Both the position numbers and the translations under genes were made by a program. The notes beneath the pieces were generated by a model, which was not told the origin of the DNA, made no database searches, and was given only the letters and a program-made list of their open reading frames with translations. 64,000 bases of DNA from Phymorhynchus buccinoides (taxonomy: Eukaryota > Mollusca > Gastropoda > Neogastropoda > Raphitomidae), in the NCBI GenBank assembly GCA_017654935.2, contig CM065690.1:35571624-35635623 (forward strand), in the 5' to 3' direction. Positions 23,935-36,800 of the stretch are shown one piece after another; positions within the stretch are counted from its first letter, which is position 1; every line of letters begins with the position of its first letter.

Positions 23935-24233
23935 CTCCAAAAGTCCATCCGTTCGTCCTCGTCGCAGGCGGCGGTCAACAGGTAGCAAGTTCCTCTGCTC
24001 CATCACTCTCTTTGACCGTCTTTCCTCTTCCTTTTTCTTTCCGGCATCTACTTTTATTCTGCCGTATTGTCCATTCTACTGCGTCTGTTCTTCAAAACTC
24101 TTGTACACATTCGTTTTCCTTTTGCAGTAACGACATGCCAGCTTTGTTGTTGTGGACTGGCGGTCAAGCGTCAGAATGTACGCATTCGAATGGCGGGCAC
24201 TCCGTGTCTATTCTGCAGTGCGTATTAGCATAT
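23935..24233 (+). mobile_element. Dispersed repeat K, copy 1
   Basis: It matches 61640-62030 in order: 'cctccaaaagtccatcc', 'catcactctctttgac', 'tctttccggcatctactttt', 'tgccgtattgtccattc', 'gacatgccag' and 'ctattctgcagtgcgtatt'. It is broken at its right end by the AT-flanked MITE. Coding sense is unclear. Confidence 0.7.
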
Positions 24234-24517
24234 GGCTCGCCCCCCCCCCCCCCCACCTGCGTGCGCATCTCGACCCTTCCAACGGAAGTGTCGCCATCTT
24301 AGTCCTTATTTGTGTGTAAACAAAGTGAAAATGTTATCTAAATGTGTAAAGAAAACATCCAGATGTTATAAATACAGTTTAGATAAGTTTCGAATTGGAA
24401 CAGCCAAATACGCAGCATCGATCTGGCATTTTTCAAAAAAAGTTACTGACTAAGATGGCGGTCTCCCATAATATGGCGCTCCTTGTGGCCGGATATGACG
24501 ACACGTGGGTACCAACC
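24234..24517 (-). mobile_element. AT-flanked THAP-start MITE, copy 2
   Basis: Flanked by AT on both sides and reading on the minus strand relative to 10250-10523. It contains the same MPDRCCVFGCSNSK start. A C run replaces 'gtt' near one end. Confidence 0.75.
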
Positions 24518-24920
24518 ATATGGATTTATTTGCGGTTGTGTCTTGTGCATTTGCTCTTGTACGAAACATCATACTATAAAAAGGCAAAAAGGCAATAACT
24601 GCGGGGAAATGCAATAATTATATCCACAAATAGAACAGCTATGCTTTGATAAATTGTGTGTCGAGTTTGTCTTTATTTTTGAACTAATCATTTTTTTCTT
24701 TTGTGGCTTTATGTATATCTTAATTTATGTTGTATTTAGTAATATTTCCCCTTTCCACACTCCCCCAATACTCCTACAATTAATGACAAAACTGTCCTTT
24801 TTAACGTCCCATGTTACCACCATCGTAAATATGCATTACCTGTTGGGCATTTACGTCATCGCTAAATCTTTAGAAAAGTGCTGAATGCCAAGAAATCCGA
24901 ACTCCTAAACTTCTCCTTAA

Positions 24921-25140
24921 CCCTTTCGCCGCGGGCCATTTTTTTTCAGCCCAAAAATACCATTAAACTGAACTGGGTAGAGAAATTCCTTGCGAATTCC
25001 TTTGTGACATTAGGCCTATCCTTAAGCTCACAAAATTAAGAGAATGGGGTCTTTGGATAACAGGCCCTGATTTGATGCCTTTTAGTGACATGGGTGTTAA
25101 ACCATTGTGGTGCATAAATGCGACATTGGCGGTGAAAGGG
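24921..25140. mobile_element. TTAA-flanked MITE (CCCTTTC), copy 3
   Basis: Perfect TTAA on each side of CCCTTTCGCCGCG ... GGCGGTGAAAGGG. 220 bases. Confidence 0.92.
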
Positions 25141-25144
25141 TTAA

Positions 25145-26800
25145 TAACATTCCTCCTTAATTCTATGCAAGGCATTTCTTCCCCCAAACGAGTTTACATG
25201 GACATTCGTGCTGCACAGCTGTTCCATCGCGCACAAAGTCGAGCTATTTAGCTAAAATACTGAATCTAAAAATCTTAGGGTTAAGCACATCCCGATAAAG
25301 TATTTGGGCTGTATGTTCTACATCAGTATTTTAAATGTATTTCTTTGATCAAGTTTGTAAAAAACAAACAACAAACTTTCTTTGGTGAGCAGTATCATGA
25401 AACATATTTAGTAGAAAATGTTCTTGAATAATTCAGTTAGTATCGCAAACCTAAATAAACCTCCCATGAGTGAAAATAAACCACTGAATAGGCCTACAAC
25501 TAATTTAGTCACATACTACAACATATTCTTGACAGTTTATTTATCAAAAAGTTACTTATGGTAATCTAAAGTTGGCTTGAAAAAAACTTATGAAAAAAGA
25601 TGTTCCTCCTAAAACGGTTGTGGCTGATATTTCAAAACAATTGGAAACGTTAGGCATAACTTGTTTTATAGGAACATAAACACTTTACGTGACTCAGTTT
25701 TCTAAATTGTTTTTGGTAGGTAGGTAGGTAGGTAGGTAGGTAGGTAGGTAAGGACCAAACAAGCCGTGAAGTTTTTTTAAAACAGTCCCAAGTTTTATGT
25801 ATTTTCTGGTAATTTTTCCTTTGTCAAGGTTGATGCGGCATCAATTTTCCTAATAAAGCATTATTAGTCATAGCTTCTAAAAACTTCAAAAACAAAATTG
25901 AGTAGGATCCAGACGATTTCAAGCATGGTTTAAAAAAAGAAAAGAAAAAAAAGAAGAAAAAAAAGATGATTTCAAGCAGGTGCAGATTTCCCAGGTTTTT
26001 CTTGTAGAATGCTACATTATCAATTTCAAACCAGAGGAACGGTTAAAGAAGGGGTGAAGATGACAATTTACAGCAACGTATTTTGTGCCACTTCTGAAGG
26101 CTTTTCTGGCAGATGTGCACGATGGTGTGGGAAAGAGAGCGTCCACTCTCACCCGTAACATCCTGCGAACTTAACAAAAGTGTCATGGAATCACGTTATT
26201 CCAAAAGTTTAGTAGTTCACCCATTCTTAACCGCAAGTACTTAAATGTCCATATTTCCCCAACCTTTGCAATTTATGTAAAAACAAGCGCGAAATCGCAA
26301 TAGTTTGTGGCACGCGGTCTATTTTTACCACTCCAATCTTGAGTTACCTCCCCTGGCTTTTCAATAATTTTAATCTGTAAACCAGAATGTTATCTCTGCA
26401 CCATTTCGTAACTTTTTATATATTTTGAAAAACATTTAAAACTATGTATCCTACTTATACTCATCGAAAGAAGCACCGCATACTCGTCGTGTCTGTTGTA
26501 GTGTCTGTATTACGTATGTTTATTATTTTGTACGCTTTTAAAATACATCATTTTAAAGAGCGGCCAGAAGTGTAGCCTCGATTTGAAGTGCGACAATTTT
26601 GTCAAAATGTGCGACAATTTTGGACCGACAGACCGACCGACAGACCGACCGACCGACAAAGTGAGTTATAGGTTTGTGGCTTGAGCCACAAACAAAAACC
26701 GTTTTGAACGGATAGATAGAAAATAAAGGTTAAGCATTTCTATACACTCACTACACGCTGAAAACTAAAAATATATATATAATGAATTGGAAGCTCACTT
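25145..26800. other. Non-coding interval with small tandem repeats
   Basis: No gene was recognised. It has a (GGTA)n run at 25718-25750 and a (GACC/GACA) run at about 26628-26660. Confidence 0.5.
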
Positions 26801-26811
26801 TAAAAAAAAAT

Positions 26812-27062
26812 TCTTTTTGACGATTCGAGATCCTGAGGGTTGTTATTTAATGCTGGACATTGAATTCATAGATAAAAGAATTACCTTAGTTGAAATATCT
26901 ACGGAGTAGTAATAAATACCACTTTGAATGGTTTGAAAATATATCTAATCTTCTGGAGCAAACTAATAATCAAAATGTTATCATAGGTGGTGATTGGAAT
27001 ATTGTCTTAGATCCAAAATTAGATGCGAGAAATTATAGAAATTATGTGAACCGCCCAAGTGT
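26812..27062 (+). mobile_element. Relic of LINE endonuclease domain
   Basis: The plus strand encodes DPEGCYLMLDIEFIDKRITL, then after two frame breaks YHFEWFENISNLLEQTNNQN and VIIGGDWNIVLDPKLDARNY. GGDxN and the preceding pattern fit the APE-type endonuclease of L1-like LINEs. Broken and therefore inactive. Confidence 0.8.
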
Positions 27063-27469
27063 GTATGTGTGTGTGTGGTGTTAAGTGGAAAATAGTTAAC
27101 TTAAGAATTAAGATAGTATGCTATTGTTAGATATGTCTATTTGTTGCTGTTGTCTGTTTATTTTATTTTATTGGTAGTAGTATTCTTTTGTCCACGTTGT
27201 TGGTTATAGGGTATAAATGAGACATTAAACACAATATCTTAAGACGGTGGGAAAAATGAAATGAAAAAACAAACACAAAAACTAACATGTCTTATGCTGA
27301 CTTTGAATTAACATGGCTTTGCTATCAACCGTTGGTTGACATTTAAACCGCTGTAACATGAGATGATAGAAAACATTTGGTAATGATTGTGTAAGAGGAG
27401 AACATGGTGATTTATTTTTGTCTTTTAATTTAAAAGTGATCCTATTGTATTTACACATGTTAATGTTAT

Positions 27470-27665
<196 letters not shown>

Positions 27666-28088
27666 GCTTTATGTGTGTCTGCCTAGTTGTCCTCATGGTG
27701 AGGGTTTGTAAGTTGCTGTTTAAGCTTGCAGGTATTCAGTCTTTTCCTAATCATTTCTTACTTATCCATGTTCTGTTTTGTTTTTCTGTATTGTTGGTTC
27801 TCATTTTATCACACGGTTTAGGCACATTATTTTACCTATGAAGGGTGTACATTTTAGTTGGTATTAGAGCAACATGTCTACATATGATACATGTCATATT
27901 GTTTTGGGTACATTTGTTTCTTCATACGCACTGTCCTCTTTTGCACAATTGTAAACTGTTCTTTTAGTTTCATTAAAATCAATTCAAAATCTGGAAGAAA
28001 AAAAAATGATAATCTTCTTCGATTTCCTATCTACCAAAATGTTAACAATATTGCTTTGTTCCCCCGATTTCGAACTGTCTTAATTTAA

Positions 28089-28326
28089 CCCTTTCGCCGC
28101 CAGCCAATTTTCAGCAAAAATGTTCATTAATCTTACCTGGGTAGAGAAGACAAAATCATCTGCAATATTGGAAATTCCTCTGTGACATGTATAAAGTAAG
28201 GCGTATCCTTGCCTCCCAAAATTAAGAAAATAGGGTCTTTGGATAACAGGCCCTGGTTTGATGCCTTTTAGTGGCGTGGGCGTTAAATCATTGTGGTGGG
28301 AAAATGCGACATTGGCGGTGAAAGGG
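28089..28326. mobile_element. TTAA-flanked MITE (CCCTTTC), copy 4
   Basis: TTAA on both sides, ends CCCTTTCGCCGCCAGCCA and TTGGCGGTGAAAGGG. 238 bases. Confidence 0.92.
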
Positions 28327-28811
28327 TTAAACTCGTTCTTTTCCTGTAGGCTCCTTTAATGTTTTAAGAAAGCGCAGCCTGAAGTTTAAATGGCTATTGA
28401 AAGACCGTTTTCTATCGAGTTACTAGAACAAATAATCCGTTTTGGCATTATTGAATAGATCATTAATTCCAAACTAGTTTTTTGCTTACTACGGGCTGTT
28501 ACAATAGTATTGGGGTCTTAGCCTTTACACTACAGTCCATAAAAGGAGTTATAGGTTTTATTTAATAAAATTCCAATCCCCACTTGGTGATAAAGCTTTT
28601 TTTATTAGCTATTTACTGGTTATTCAAATGTAGCTATGGCTATGGGGGCGTATATACAAGGATGCTTTGTGCTAAAATGGAATTTTCAGAACATTTCAAG
28701 GATTTACTTTTGTCTGTAAACTGCGTCCTCGGAGTTTTTATTTCACAGTCATTCCTATTATCATTTTGATATGAAGCTTTATGAGCTATTTAAACGGGGA
28801 CGCTGTTTTTT

Positions 28812-28944
28812 TTAAAGACTCACCACCGTCACATGTCAAAATCACGATTTTCACGTGTTTTCCCTTTTATAGCTACTATAAGAAATCTTAAGAAATCTTC
28901 CTAGCATAAGAGGGAATGTGACACGTGACGTGGGGGGTCTTTAA
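28812..28944. mobile_element. MITE with TTAAAGAC ends, copy 1
   Basis: Ends TTAAAGACTCACCACCGTCA and TGACGTGGGGGGTCTTTAA form imperfect inverted repeats of about 25 bases. An inverted, truncated copy is at 31707-31786. Confidence 0.7.
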
Positions 28945-29788
28945 GGGTGTGTTCAAGTTCAAACTCACTTTTCTGGACATTTTGTCTCCCCAAATAAAAC
29001 ACACTTGCACAAGATATCCAACATCCGAATTGAGTAATCGAAATCATTTGATTCTTCAAACATGTTTTCATTTCCTGCTTCAAGACCTTTCAATAGGTGT
29101 GAGATTTACATAAACTATCTGGTATTATTGCCTTGAACTCATTCACAACTTTGTTTTTTGGCGTAATGTCTTTTCTTGCCTGTTCAAGCTGCTAAATAAA
29201 AACATTGATAAATACTTTAAATAAAAAATATATAAAAAAATTCCTTACGCCGTTTATTCATTATCATTGACTGCATCTTGACCGCCGTTTATCCGAATAA
29301 AACAAATGTATGTGAACATCAAAGTAAACCGTAAACTCGTTAGCCGCCTATTATTGTTGACAGGACTATAATTGACTGACAATCCGCCTATACTCTATAG
29401 GCCCTACTCTTGCAATTTGAACATCTGTGAAATGGTCGACAAATGGGCGAGACTGTTGTCATTTACCTTTGTTTCAATGTTTGTGCAATTTTCAAATGCT
29501 TTTTACAGGGTGGTATGGATAGAGCGTCCACTCTTCACTACCTCCTATGTGTAAAGAAATTTCATGATGAATTTTATTATTCAAAACTGTTTTGTTTTTC
29601 TCATTCTCGCCCATTGTCAGGAACGTTTTTCGGAAAATTTTTTAATATTTTAATAAAAAAAACCCACCGATGGATTTTGAAAATAAACACTTTTCATTGC
29701 ACAGATTATGCACTCACACAAAAAAACACCCAATACAGGCGACATCCGATTTCCGTTTAAGCATTCTGTTAAAATAATGCGCAATCAT

Positions 29789-30157
29789 TCATATAGTAAA
29801 AAGCCAAGTGTCTTTGTGTGTTTGTGTGTCTGTCTGTCTGAAACACAAAATAGGCCTTATGAACTCCGCTTTTTCGACGAATCGCTTCAAATTTGCTCTT
29901 CCCTAACGGGGCGATGGCAACGGCAACAGGCGGCTTGCATTTGCGCGGTTTGCAAATGCGCTCGAAACGCGTTCCGCCGGCCTCTCGGCGCCCGTATCTC
30001 CACGCATCAATGGACACATTGCCTTCAAATTTGGTAGATAGATGACCAGGGACGGTGACTATCGGTGTGCCAAACCGGAATCGGTTCAGAAACGCGGCGA
30101 AACCAGTACGTGGCGTTACCAGTACGGTGCATTGCCAGTACTAGGCGTTGCGCTAGT
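29789..30157 (+). mobile_element. Helitron-like element (TC...CTAG), copy 1
   Basis: Starts TCATATAGTAAAAAGCCAAG and ends GGCGTTGCGCTAG with T following. 55298-55580 has the same two ends around a different middle. TC at the 5' end and CTAG at the 3' end before T are the Helitron rules. The terminal hairpin is short (GCG-TTG-CGC). No transposase is present. Confidence 0.6.
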
Positions 30158-30159
30158 GA

Positions 30160-31700
30160 AGAGTAATTCACGCTTTACATTTGGCCTATCACAAGATAGT
30201 TTTATGAACTACAACTTTGCGTTTACATTGTTCTTCTCGAACACATCAATATTATTGCTTGCTTTGTCCTCTGCATTTTCCCTCGATATGGGTATACTGT
30301 TCACACACACACGCGCACGCACAGTCACGCACAATCACACATACTTCCAACATTACTTCTACATCTCCTATCCGGGTAAACATCCCAATCGTTTGGTGAT
30401 CTCAAGATACGATGATGCTATTGGCATACTGATTATCAAGAAAATACATTTTTATATCGTATCCGTTATTTAGGAGCGATTATTTTTCATATTCATTAAC
30501 TCAAAACGATGGTTACGTTTATCTAATTTCCGGTATTCTGTTGAGTAAATATTAACCGCATTGATTGCCTTTGATAACTGTTGGAAATGATTAGCTATGG
30601 AATAAGAATACGTCGTTAAGGTCCTTTTTATTTACACCCCCAATTTATACGTTTCCCTGGAATAGAGCCTTGTATTCTTAGTCGCCTGACGAAATTTTCT
30701 TAGCGTTTTATTTCGAAAGCCAACCCCCTGCTGTCATATATTCATATCCATTATTCCACCCTTAGCTACATCATACCGACTCCTCTGTGACAAAAACAAA
30801 CTTGAGTAGAACGCTTTTGTTTATCATATTATTTTAAACCATGCCTAGATAATCTATTCTTTACGTTTGGTCAACTACTACTAACAAGGGCTTTGTTAAT
30901 CAAGTTATCTTCAATACATACGTGCATTTATGCTTGATTATGCATTCTTGTTTCCATTGTTTATCTGCTTAATTTGTTTTCCAGATATTTGATTTGGTCA
31001 GTAGGCCTACTTGTCTTTTGTTTGTATGCGTGTTCTGTCCTTTTTGGTATTTCATTATAAAATGCGTTGGAAAAAAAAGTAAATTAAAAAACAAACGCAA
31101 GCATGTACACGCACAAACACACACGCAAGCATGTACACGCATATACACACGCGCACCCACCAATGTCGCATTTTTTTCGCGCAATGCACGCATGCACACG
31201 CATCAAATCAAGGTCTTACAATTTTCGCAATTTTGGGAGGTACGCGCGCACGCACAGAGGAACACACACACACTCTACCCAGGTTTAACATTTTGGGCAA
31301 CAATATTAAAAGTATTGGCGATGTGGGGAAAAAAATGAAGGTGGGTTAGTATTGTAAAACGTCAAACGAAAAAGGGGGGAGAGTTGGGGAGAGGGGAGTT
31401 AGTCTATATCCAATAAGGCTTTGTCGCTGAAATGATTGTACTTTATGTCTTGGTGTTTTCAGATTAAACAAAAAAAAGTATCGCAGCTGTTGACATTTCC
31501 GGTTAGCGCTTTGTGGAAGTTATTCCTTGACCGTCGGAGCAAAATTGCAAGAGCAATAAAGACACTGACCCACCACGATTAAGCCCCTTGGTTGTTTCTG
31601 GGTAGCTGTGACCCACATACAAATTCCCCCCACTTCAAATTGAGGTTGCTCTTTAAAATGTTAAGTTTTGAATTTGGCGGCATTTGTATGGGAGTCAAAC
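30160..31700. other. Non-coding interval
   Basis: No gene was recognised. A patch of CA/CG-rich low complexity lies at 31095-31275. Confidence 0.45.
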
Positions 31701-31706
31701 CTGGTC

Positions 31707-31786
31707 AAAACAAGATTTCTTACCAGCTATAAGAAGGAAAACCCGTGAAACCCGTGATTTTGACACGTGATCTGGTGGGTCTTTAA
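31707..31786. mobile_element. MITE with TTAAAGAC ends, inverted partial copy
   Basis: 'gtgattttgacacgtgatct' and 'ggtgggtctttaa' match the reverse complement of 28812-28880. Confidence 0.6.
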
Positions 31787-32762
31787 TTACAGCTGTGAAC
31801 AACAAAATATATTTTTTTAAAATAGATTTCTGGCTTTAGTGCGTCTTCTGATGGGGTTATTTTACTTAAGAAAACTCGTAATCATCAGAAACCTTTACTT
31901 CACCAATAACTGAGCCTTAAGATTTTGTAGAGCATAATGCATAAAGGGTATATCAAAGAACTTTATTTTGGTGTCCGTGTTAATTTTGTGATGTTGGATG
32001 TAACGCTTTTTAATGGCAATTTTTCTATTTTCCAATAAGCCATTGACCGTTAGATCTGTACGGTTATGAAGAAACCATATTTCTGGTTTACTACGTCGTT
32101 CGTTATGGTATTATGATATTATGGTACTGTGAAAAATGGTTTTCTTTCTGTGCTTGTTGGGGGCACAATTCAACTATGAACACACGGGTTATAAACGATT
32201 TTTATCTATCCCAAAACTAGAGTTTGTTAGAGTAACGAACACCACGAACAATGTATGTGTGTCATTCACGTAGACTAATATGAATTCATACTGACCCTGA
32301 CTTTTGCTATTTACATATGTTCAATGTGTTGTGATGTCATTTTCTGTGGCTACTGGGGGCAATGTTGTTTTTGAAATATGCTATATTTATTTCACTTGAT
32401 TTATTTGTCCAACATCTTTGTCTACGTTGCATTGATGACGCTGTAGATAATAGAACGTAATGTTTTTAAACAATTTGTTTAACCAATCCTATTTATTCAT
32501 GTATAAATTCTCTTTTGCATTCTTGTGACGTTAAACGTTTTTAGTTATCACCCAATTATAATTTGATTTTTCATAACCAATCGCTTTTCGTGCGTAGTTA
32601 TTGTATGTTCTCTGTATACTCCTGAGCGTGTGTATAAAATAGTGAACGAGCAATGGTGCCTTTTCCAGTCGATGTTGTTGTTGTTTTTTAACTAATAATT
32701 GTTGATTGTTTTTTTAATTCAACCAATATACGTAAAGCTTAATGTTAAGGGTTTTACTACTG

Positions 32763-33005
32763 GAGAGGTGTGTGTCTGTGTGTGTATGATGTTGAAATCG
32801 ACACATTCATTTGGTTTGCATTTAAAAAAATTATTATTCGATGAGAATTATGTTTTATAGATCTAGGGATATTTTCATAATTGGAGAGGTGTATCTGTGT
32901 GTGTATGATGTTGAAATCGACACTTTCATTTTTTGGTTTGCATTTAAAAAAATTATTATTCGATGAGAATTATGTTTTATAGATCTAGGGATATTTTCAT
33001 AATTG
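32763..33005. repeat. Tandem duplication, about 118 bp
   Basis: 'ggagaggtgt...tgatgttgaaatcgacac' through 'gatctagggatattttcata' occurs twice, head to tail, with small differences. A diverged third copy starts near 36255. Confidence 0.9.
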
Positions 33006-33154
33006 AATAGTTTGCTTCATCCTATTACTCTCTCTCTCTCTCTGCATATATATGATTTCATTCACGAGTATTCTGCACACGCTGACACACGCGCACACTT
33101 GCATAATGAACACACCAAGTCGAATGAACGCGTCAATACACCACACACTAAAGG

Positions 33155-33300
33155 GCCAGTCACACGTCCACTAAAATCGCACGACTGTACGATACTATTC
33201 GATCACGTGATCTCATGCGCGCCAATCACATTTGTTCTTGGGGACCACGTGATCGAATCGTATAGTACAGTCGTGAGATTTTAGGGGACGTGTGGCTGGC
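33155..33300. mobile_element. Palindromic MITE, about 146 bp
   Basis: Left 'gccagtcacacgtccactaa' pairs with right 'ttaggggacgtgtggctggc'. Pairing continues through 'cgactgtacgatac' and 'gatcacgtgat'. The centre is near 33215. Confidence 0.85.
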
Positions 33301-33984
33301 ATTTAAGTCAGACAGACAGCCAGACATTTTGTTTTATCAGTAAACAACACTAAGCCTTCACCGTCATTGTTAAGCTTAGTGTAATGTATTCACCTAGTCA
33401 GTCTTTTTAAAGACGAAAATGTGGTTTTATTCGCCGTGTTTGTTTATTTCACCTTCATGTGCTTGTGTGAGTGTAGCGTTTTGATGTTTTTTAAATTTTC
33501 AATTGTAAAGAAAGAAAGAAAGAAAAGAAAAGAAAAAAAAAACCCACACAAAACAGGACCGCCTTTACAAAAACAAGGAAGAAAAAAGAAAAAAAAGACC
33601 AAAATGTGTTTGTAAAGTTGGAGGGGAAACAACTCTCTCCCGTAATTCTTACCTACACTAGTTTCTTGTTTCTTTTGCGATAAATTATGTGGGGCTACTT
33701 TTTTTTTATATCATGTGCTGTTGTGTACTAGAGTTTTGGGTTATTATCTGTGTAACACATTTTGTAAATGTTTCTTTCTTAACGTTTTCAATGATGTGAT
33801 AACATATTTTGTCTTGTAGTCCCAAGACTAAGGCTATGAAAGTTGATGACATTGTTCAGCCTGGATGCCAGGTGTTCATTCTTTGGTGTATAGTATAAGA
33901 TATCTTATGTAGATAGCTATCTGTAAATGTACTACATATAATTGTGATGTGTAATTCCATTCAGCATTGTCTTTAAATCTAAAT

Positions 33985-34157
33985 GTGAGTGGATAGCACG
34001 CTTTTCAAAGACGGCCCGGTTGTATTCGCTTGTATGATATTTTAGGTCATATGCTATGAAGTACGTTCATGTAAATGTGTGCGATAGCACGCTTTTCACG
34101 CTTGTATGATATTTTAGGTCACATGCTATGAAGTACGTTCATGTATGTGTGCGATTT

Positions 34158-34213
<56 letters not shown>
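33985..34213. repeat. Tandem duplication plus (GT)n
   Basis: 'tagcacgcttttca' to 'gaagtacgttcatgta' is duplicated at 33995 and 34085. A pure GT run follows at 34165-34213. Confidence 0.85.
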
Positions 34214-34218
<5 letters not shown>

Positions 34219-34297
34219 TTCTAGGAATGCGTTTCAGTTGTTAGCTAAGCGGGATTTGATTCGTTTGCCTTGAGGTTCTGGTTGTGCACGAAATGAA

Positions 34298-36800
34298 ATT
34301 GTACTACTTATGGGCGCAATGTGTGCGTTATGGGCTATAGTGAACAATGATGGTGTCATGTTATAAATTGTACTACTTATGGGCTATAATAATAATAATG
34401 CGTGCTTTACATTGCGTAACATTAAAGGCAAACAAATAATGCGTGCGTGCGTAAGCACGATGCTTGCACGCTGTTCTGTGTGTGTGTGTGTGCGCGTGTG
34501 TGTGTTCAAATTGTAACATTTTCTAGGAATGCGTTTCAGTTGTTAGCTAAGCGGGATTTGATTCGTTTGCCTTGAGGTTCTGGTTGTACACGAAATGAAA
34601 TGTTACTACTTATGGGCTATAGTGTAAAGTTATACAAGTATGTTACAATGATGAACATTCTAAGAAGAAACATAGAGACCACATTCACATTCTCAATCAA
34701 GTTTGAATACAATACTGATGGAGGTGTCATGTTGTAAACTGTACTACTTATGGGCTATAGTGTACAATGAATGGAGGTGTCATGTTAGAATTGTACTACT
34801 TATGGGCTATAGTGTACAATGATGGAGGTGTCATGTTAGAAACTGTACTACTTATGGGCTGTAGTGTCATGTTAAAAATGTACTACTTATGGGCGGGCTA
34901 TAGTGTACAATGATCATATTATAAATTGTACTACTTATGGGCTATAGTGTACAATGGTGTGTCATGTTAGAAATTGTACTACTTATGGGCTATAGTGTAC
35001 AATGATGGAGGTGTCATGTTATGAAACTGTACTACTTATGGGCTATAGTGTACAATGATGTACAATGTACTACTTATGGGCTATAGTGTACAATGATGGA
35101 GTCATGTTAGAAATTGTACTACTTATGGGCTATAGTGTACAATGATGGAGTACTACTTATGGGCTATAGTGTACAATGATGGTGTCATGTTATAAATTGT
35201 ACTACTTATGGGCTATAGTGTACAATACTTTATGGGCTATAGTGTACAATGATGGAGGTGTCATGTTAGAAATTGTACTACTTATGGGCTATAGTGTACA
35301 ATGATGGAGGTGTCATGTTAGAAACTGTACTACTTATGGGCTATAGTGTACAATGATGGAGGTGTCATGTTAGAAACTGTACTACTTATGGGCTATAGTG
35401 TACAATGATGGAGGTGTCATGTTATGTGTACTACTTATGGGCTATAGTGTACAATGATGGAGGTGTCATGTTATAAATTGTGGGCTAATGATGGAGGTGT
35501 CATGTTAGAAATTGTACTACTTATGGGCTATAGTGTACAATGATGGAGGTGTCATGTTAGAAACTGTACTACTTATGGGCTATAGTGTACAATGATGGAG
35601 GTGTCATGTTATGAATTGTACTACTTATGGGCTATAGTGTACAATGAATTCAGGTTGTTAGTGAACTGTTACTTGGGGCTATAGTGTACAATGATGGAGG
35701 TGTCATGTTAGAAACTGTACTACTTATGGGCTATAGTGTACAATGATGGAGGTGTCATGTTATGAAACTGTACTACTTATGGGCTATAGTGTACAATGAT
35801 GGAGGTGTCATGTTAGAAACTGTACTACTTATGGGCTATAGTGATGATGGAGGTGTCATGTTAGAAACTGTACTACTTATGGGCTATAGTGTACAATTGA
35901 GGTGTCATGTTAGGGTACTATAAATGACTAAGTGTACAATGTGAAGTTAATGTTACGTATTTCATTATCTATAGTGTACAATGATTTATTTTTCATGTTA
36001 CAAACTGTACTACTTATGGGCTATAGTGTACAATAATGGAGTGTCATGTTATGTTTTGTATGCCCTATGGGCTATAGTTATGTATGCAATTTTTAATAGT
36101 GCACGATTAATGGACCCATTCTTATTGGTAGTGTCATGTTTTAACTGTACTATTATGGGCTATGTGTACAATGATAATGTGTTTTAGAAACTGTCTAATT
36201 ATGGGCTATAGTGTACAAGATGGAGAAAGCTTAAAACTGTTAATGGTCTTTTTTGGAAATGGAGAGGCTTTCCGTGTGTATTGCTTTGAAATCGCCACGT
36301 TCATTTGGTTTTCATTTTCTTTGTCTCTTTATTCAATGAGGGTTTCGTTACAAAGATCTTAGGATAGTCTCATAATTAGTGTGCATTTGCCTACCCCTCT
36401 CCTATTATTCGTACTTACAAAGAGTTTCTTGTTTCTTCTGTGATCCATTATGTGTAGTTCCTTTTCATCGTGTGCTGTGTACTAGAACCTAGTTGTTGGT
36501 TGTGTCATGTTAGAATGTATAATTATGGGCTATAGCAATGATGGAGGTGTCCTGTTAGAAACCGTGCTAATTATGGGCTATAGTGTACAATGATGGAGGT
36601 GTCAATAATGTTTATGATAGTACAATGATGGAGGTGTCATGTATGAAACTGTGTGGTTGGGGCTTTTGTTGATTGTGTCATGGGAATGGTACTACTTATG
36701 GGCTGGGTGTGTACAATGTGGGTGGTGTCATGTTATGAACTGGGGTTATGGGTATAGTGTACAATGTGGAGGTGTCATGTTATGTGTACTACTCTAAGTT
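34298..36800. repeat. 52-bp minisatellite, about 2.5 kb
   Basis: The unit contains 'actgtactacttatgggcta', 'tagtgtacaatgatggagg' and 'tgtcatgttagaa'. It is dense from 34727 to 36235 and degenerates on both sides. Many units are shortened by internal deletions. A single stray copy of the core lies at 62160-62198. Confidence 0.95.
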
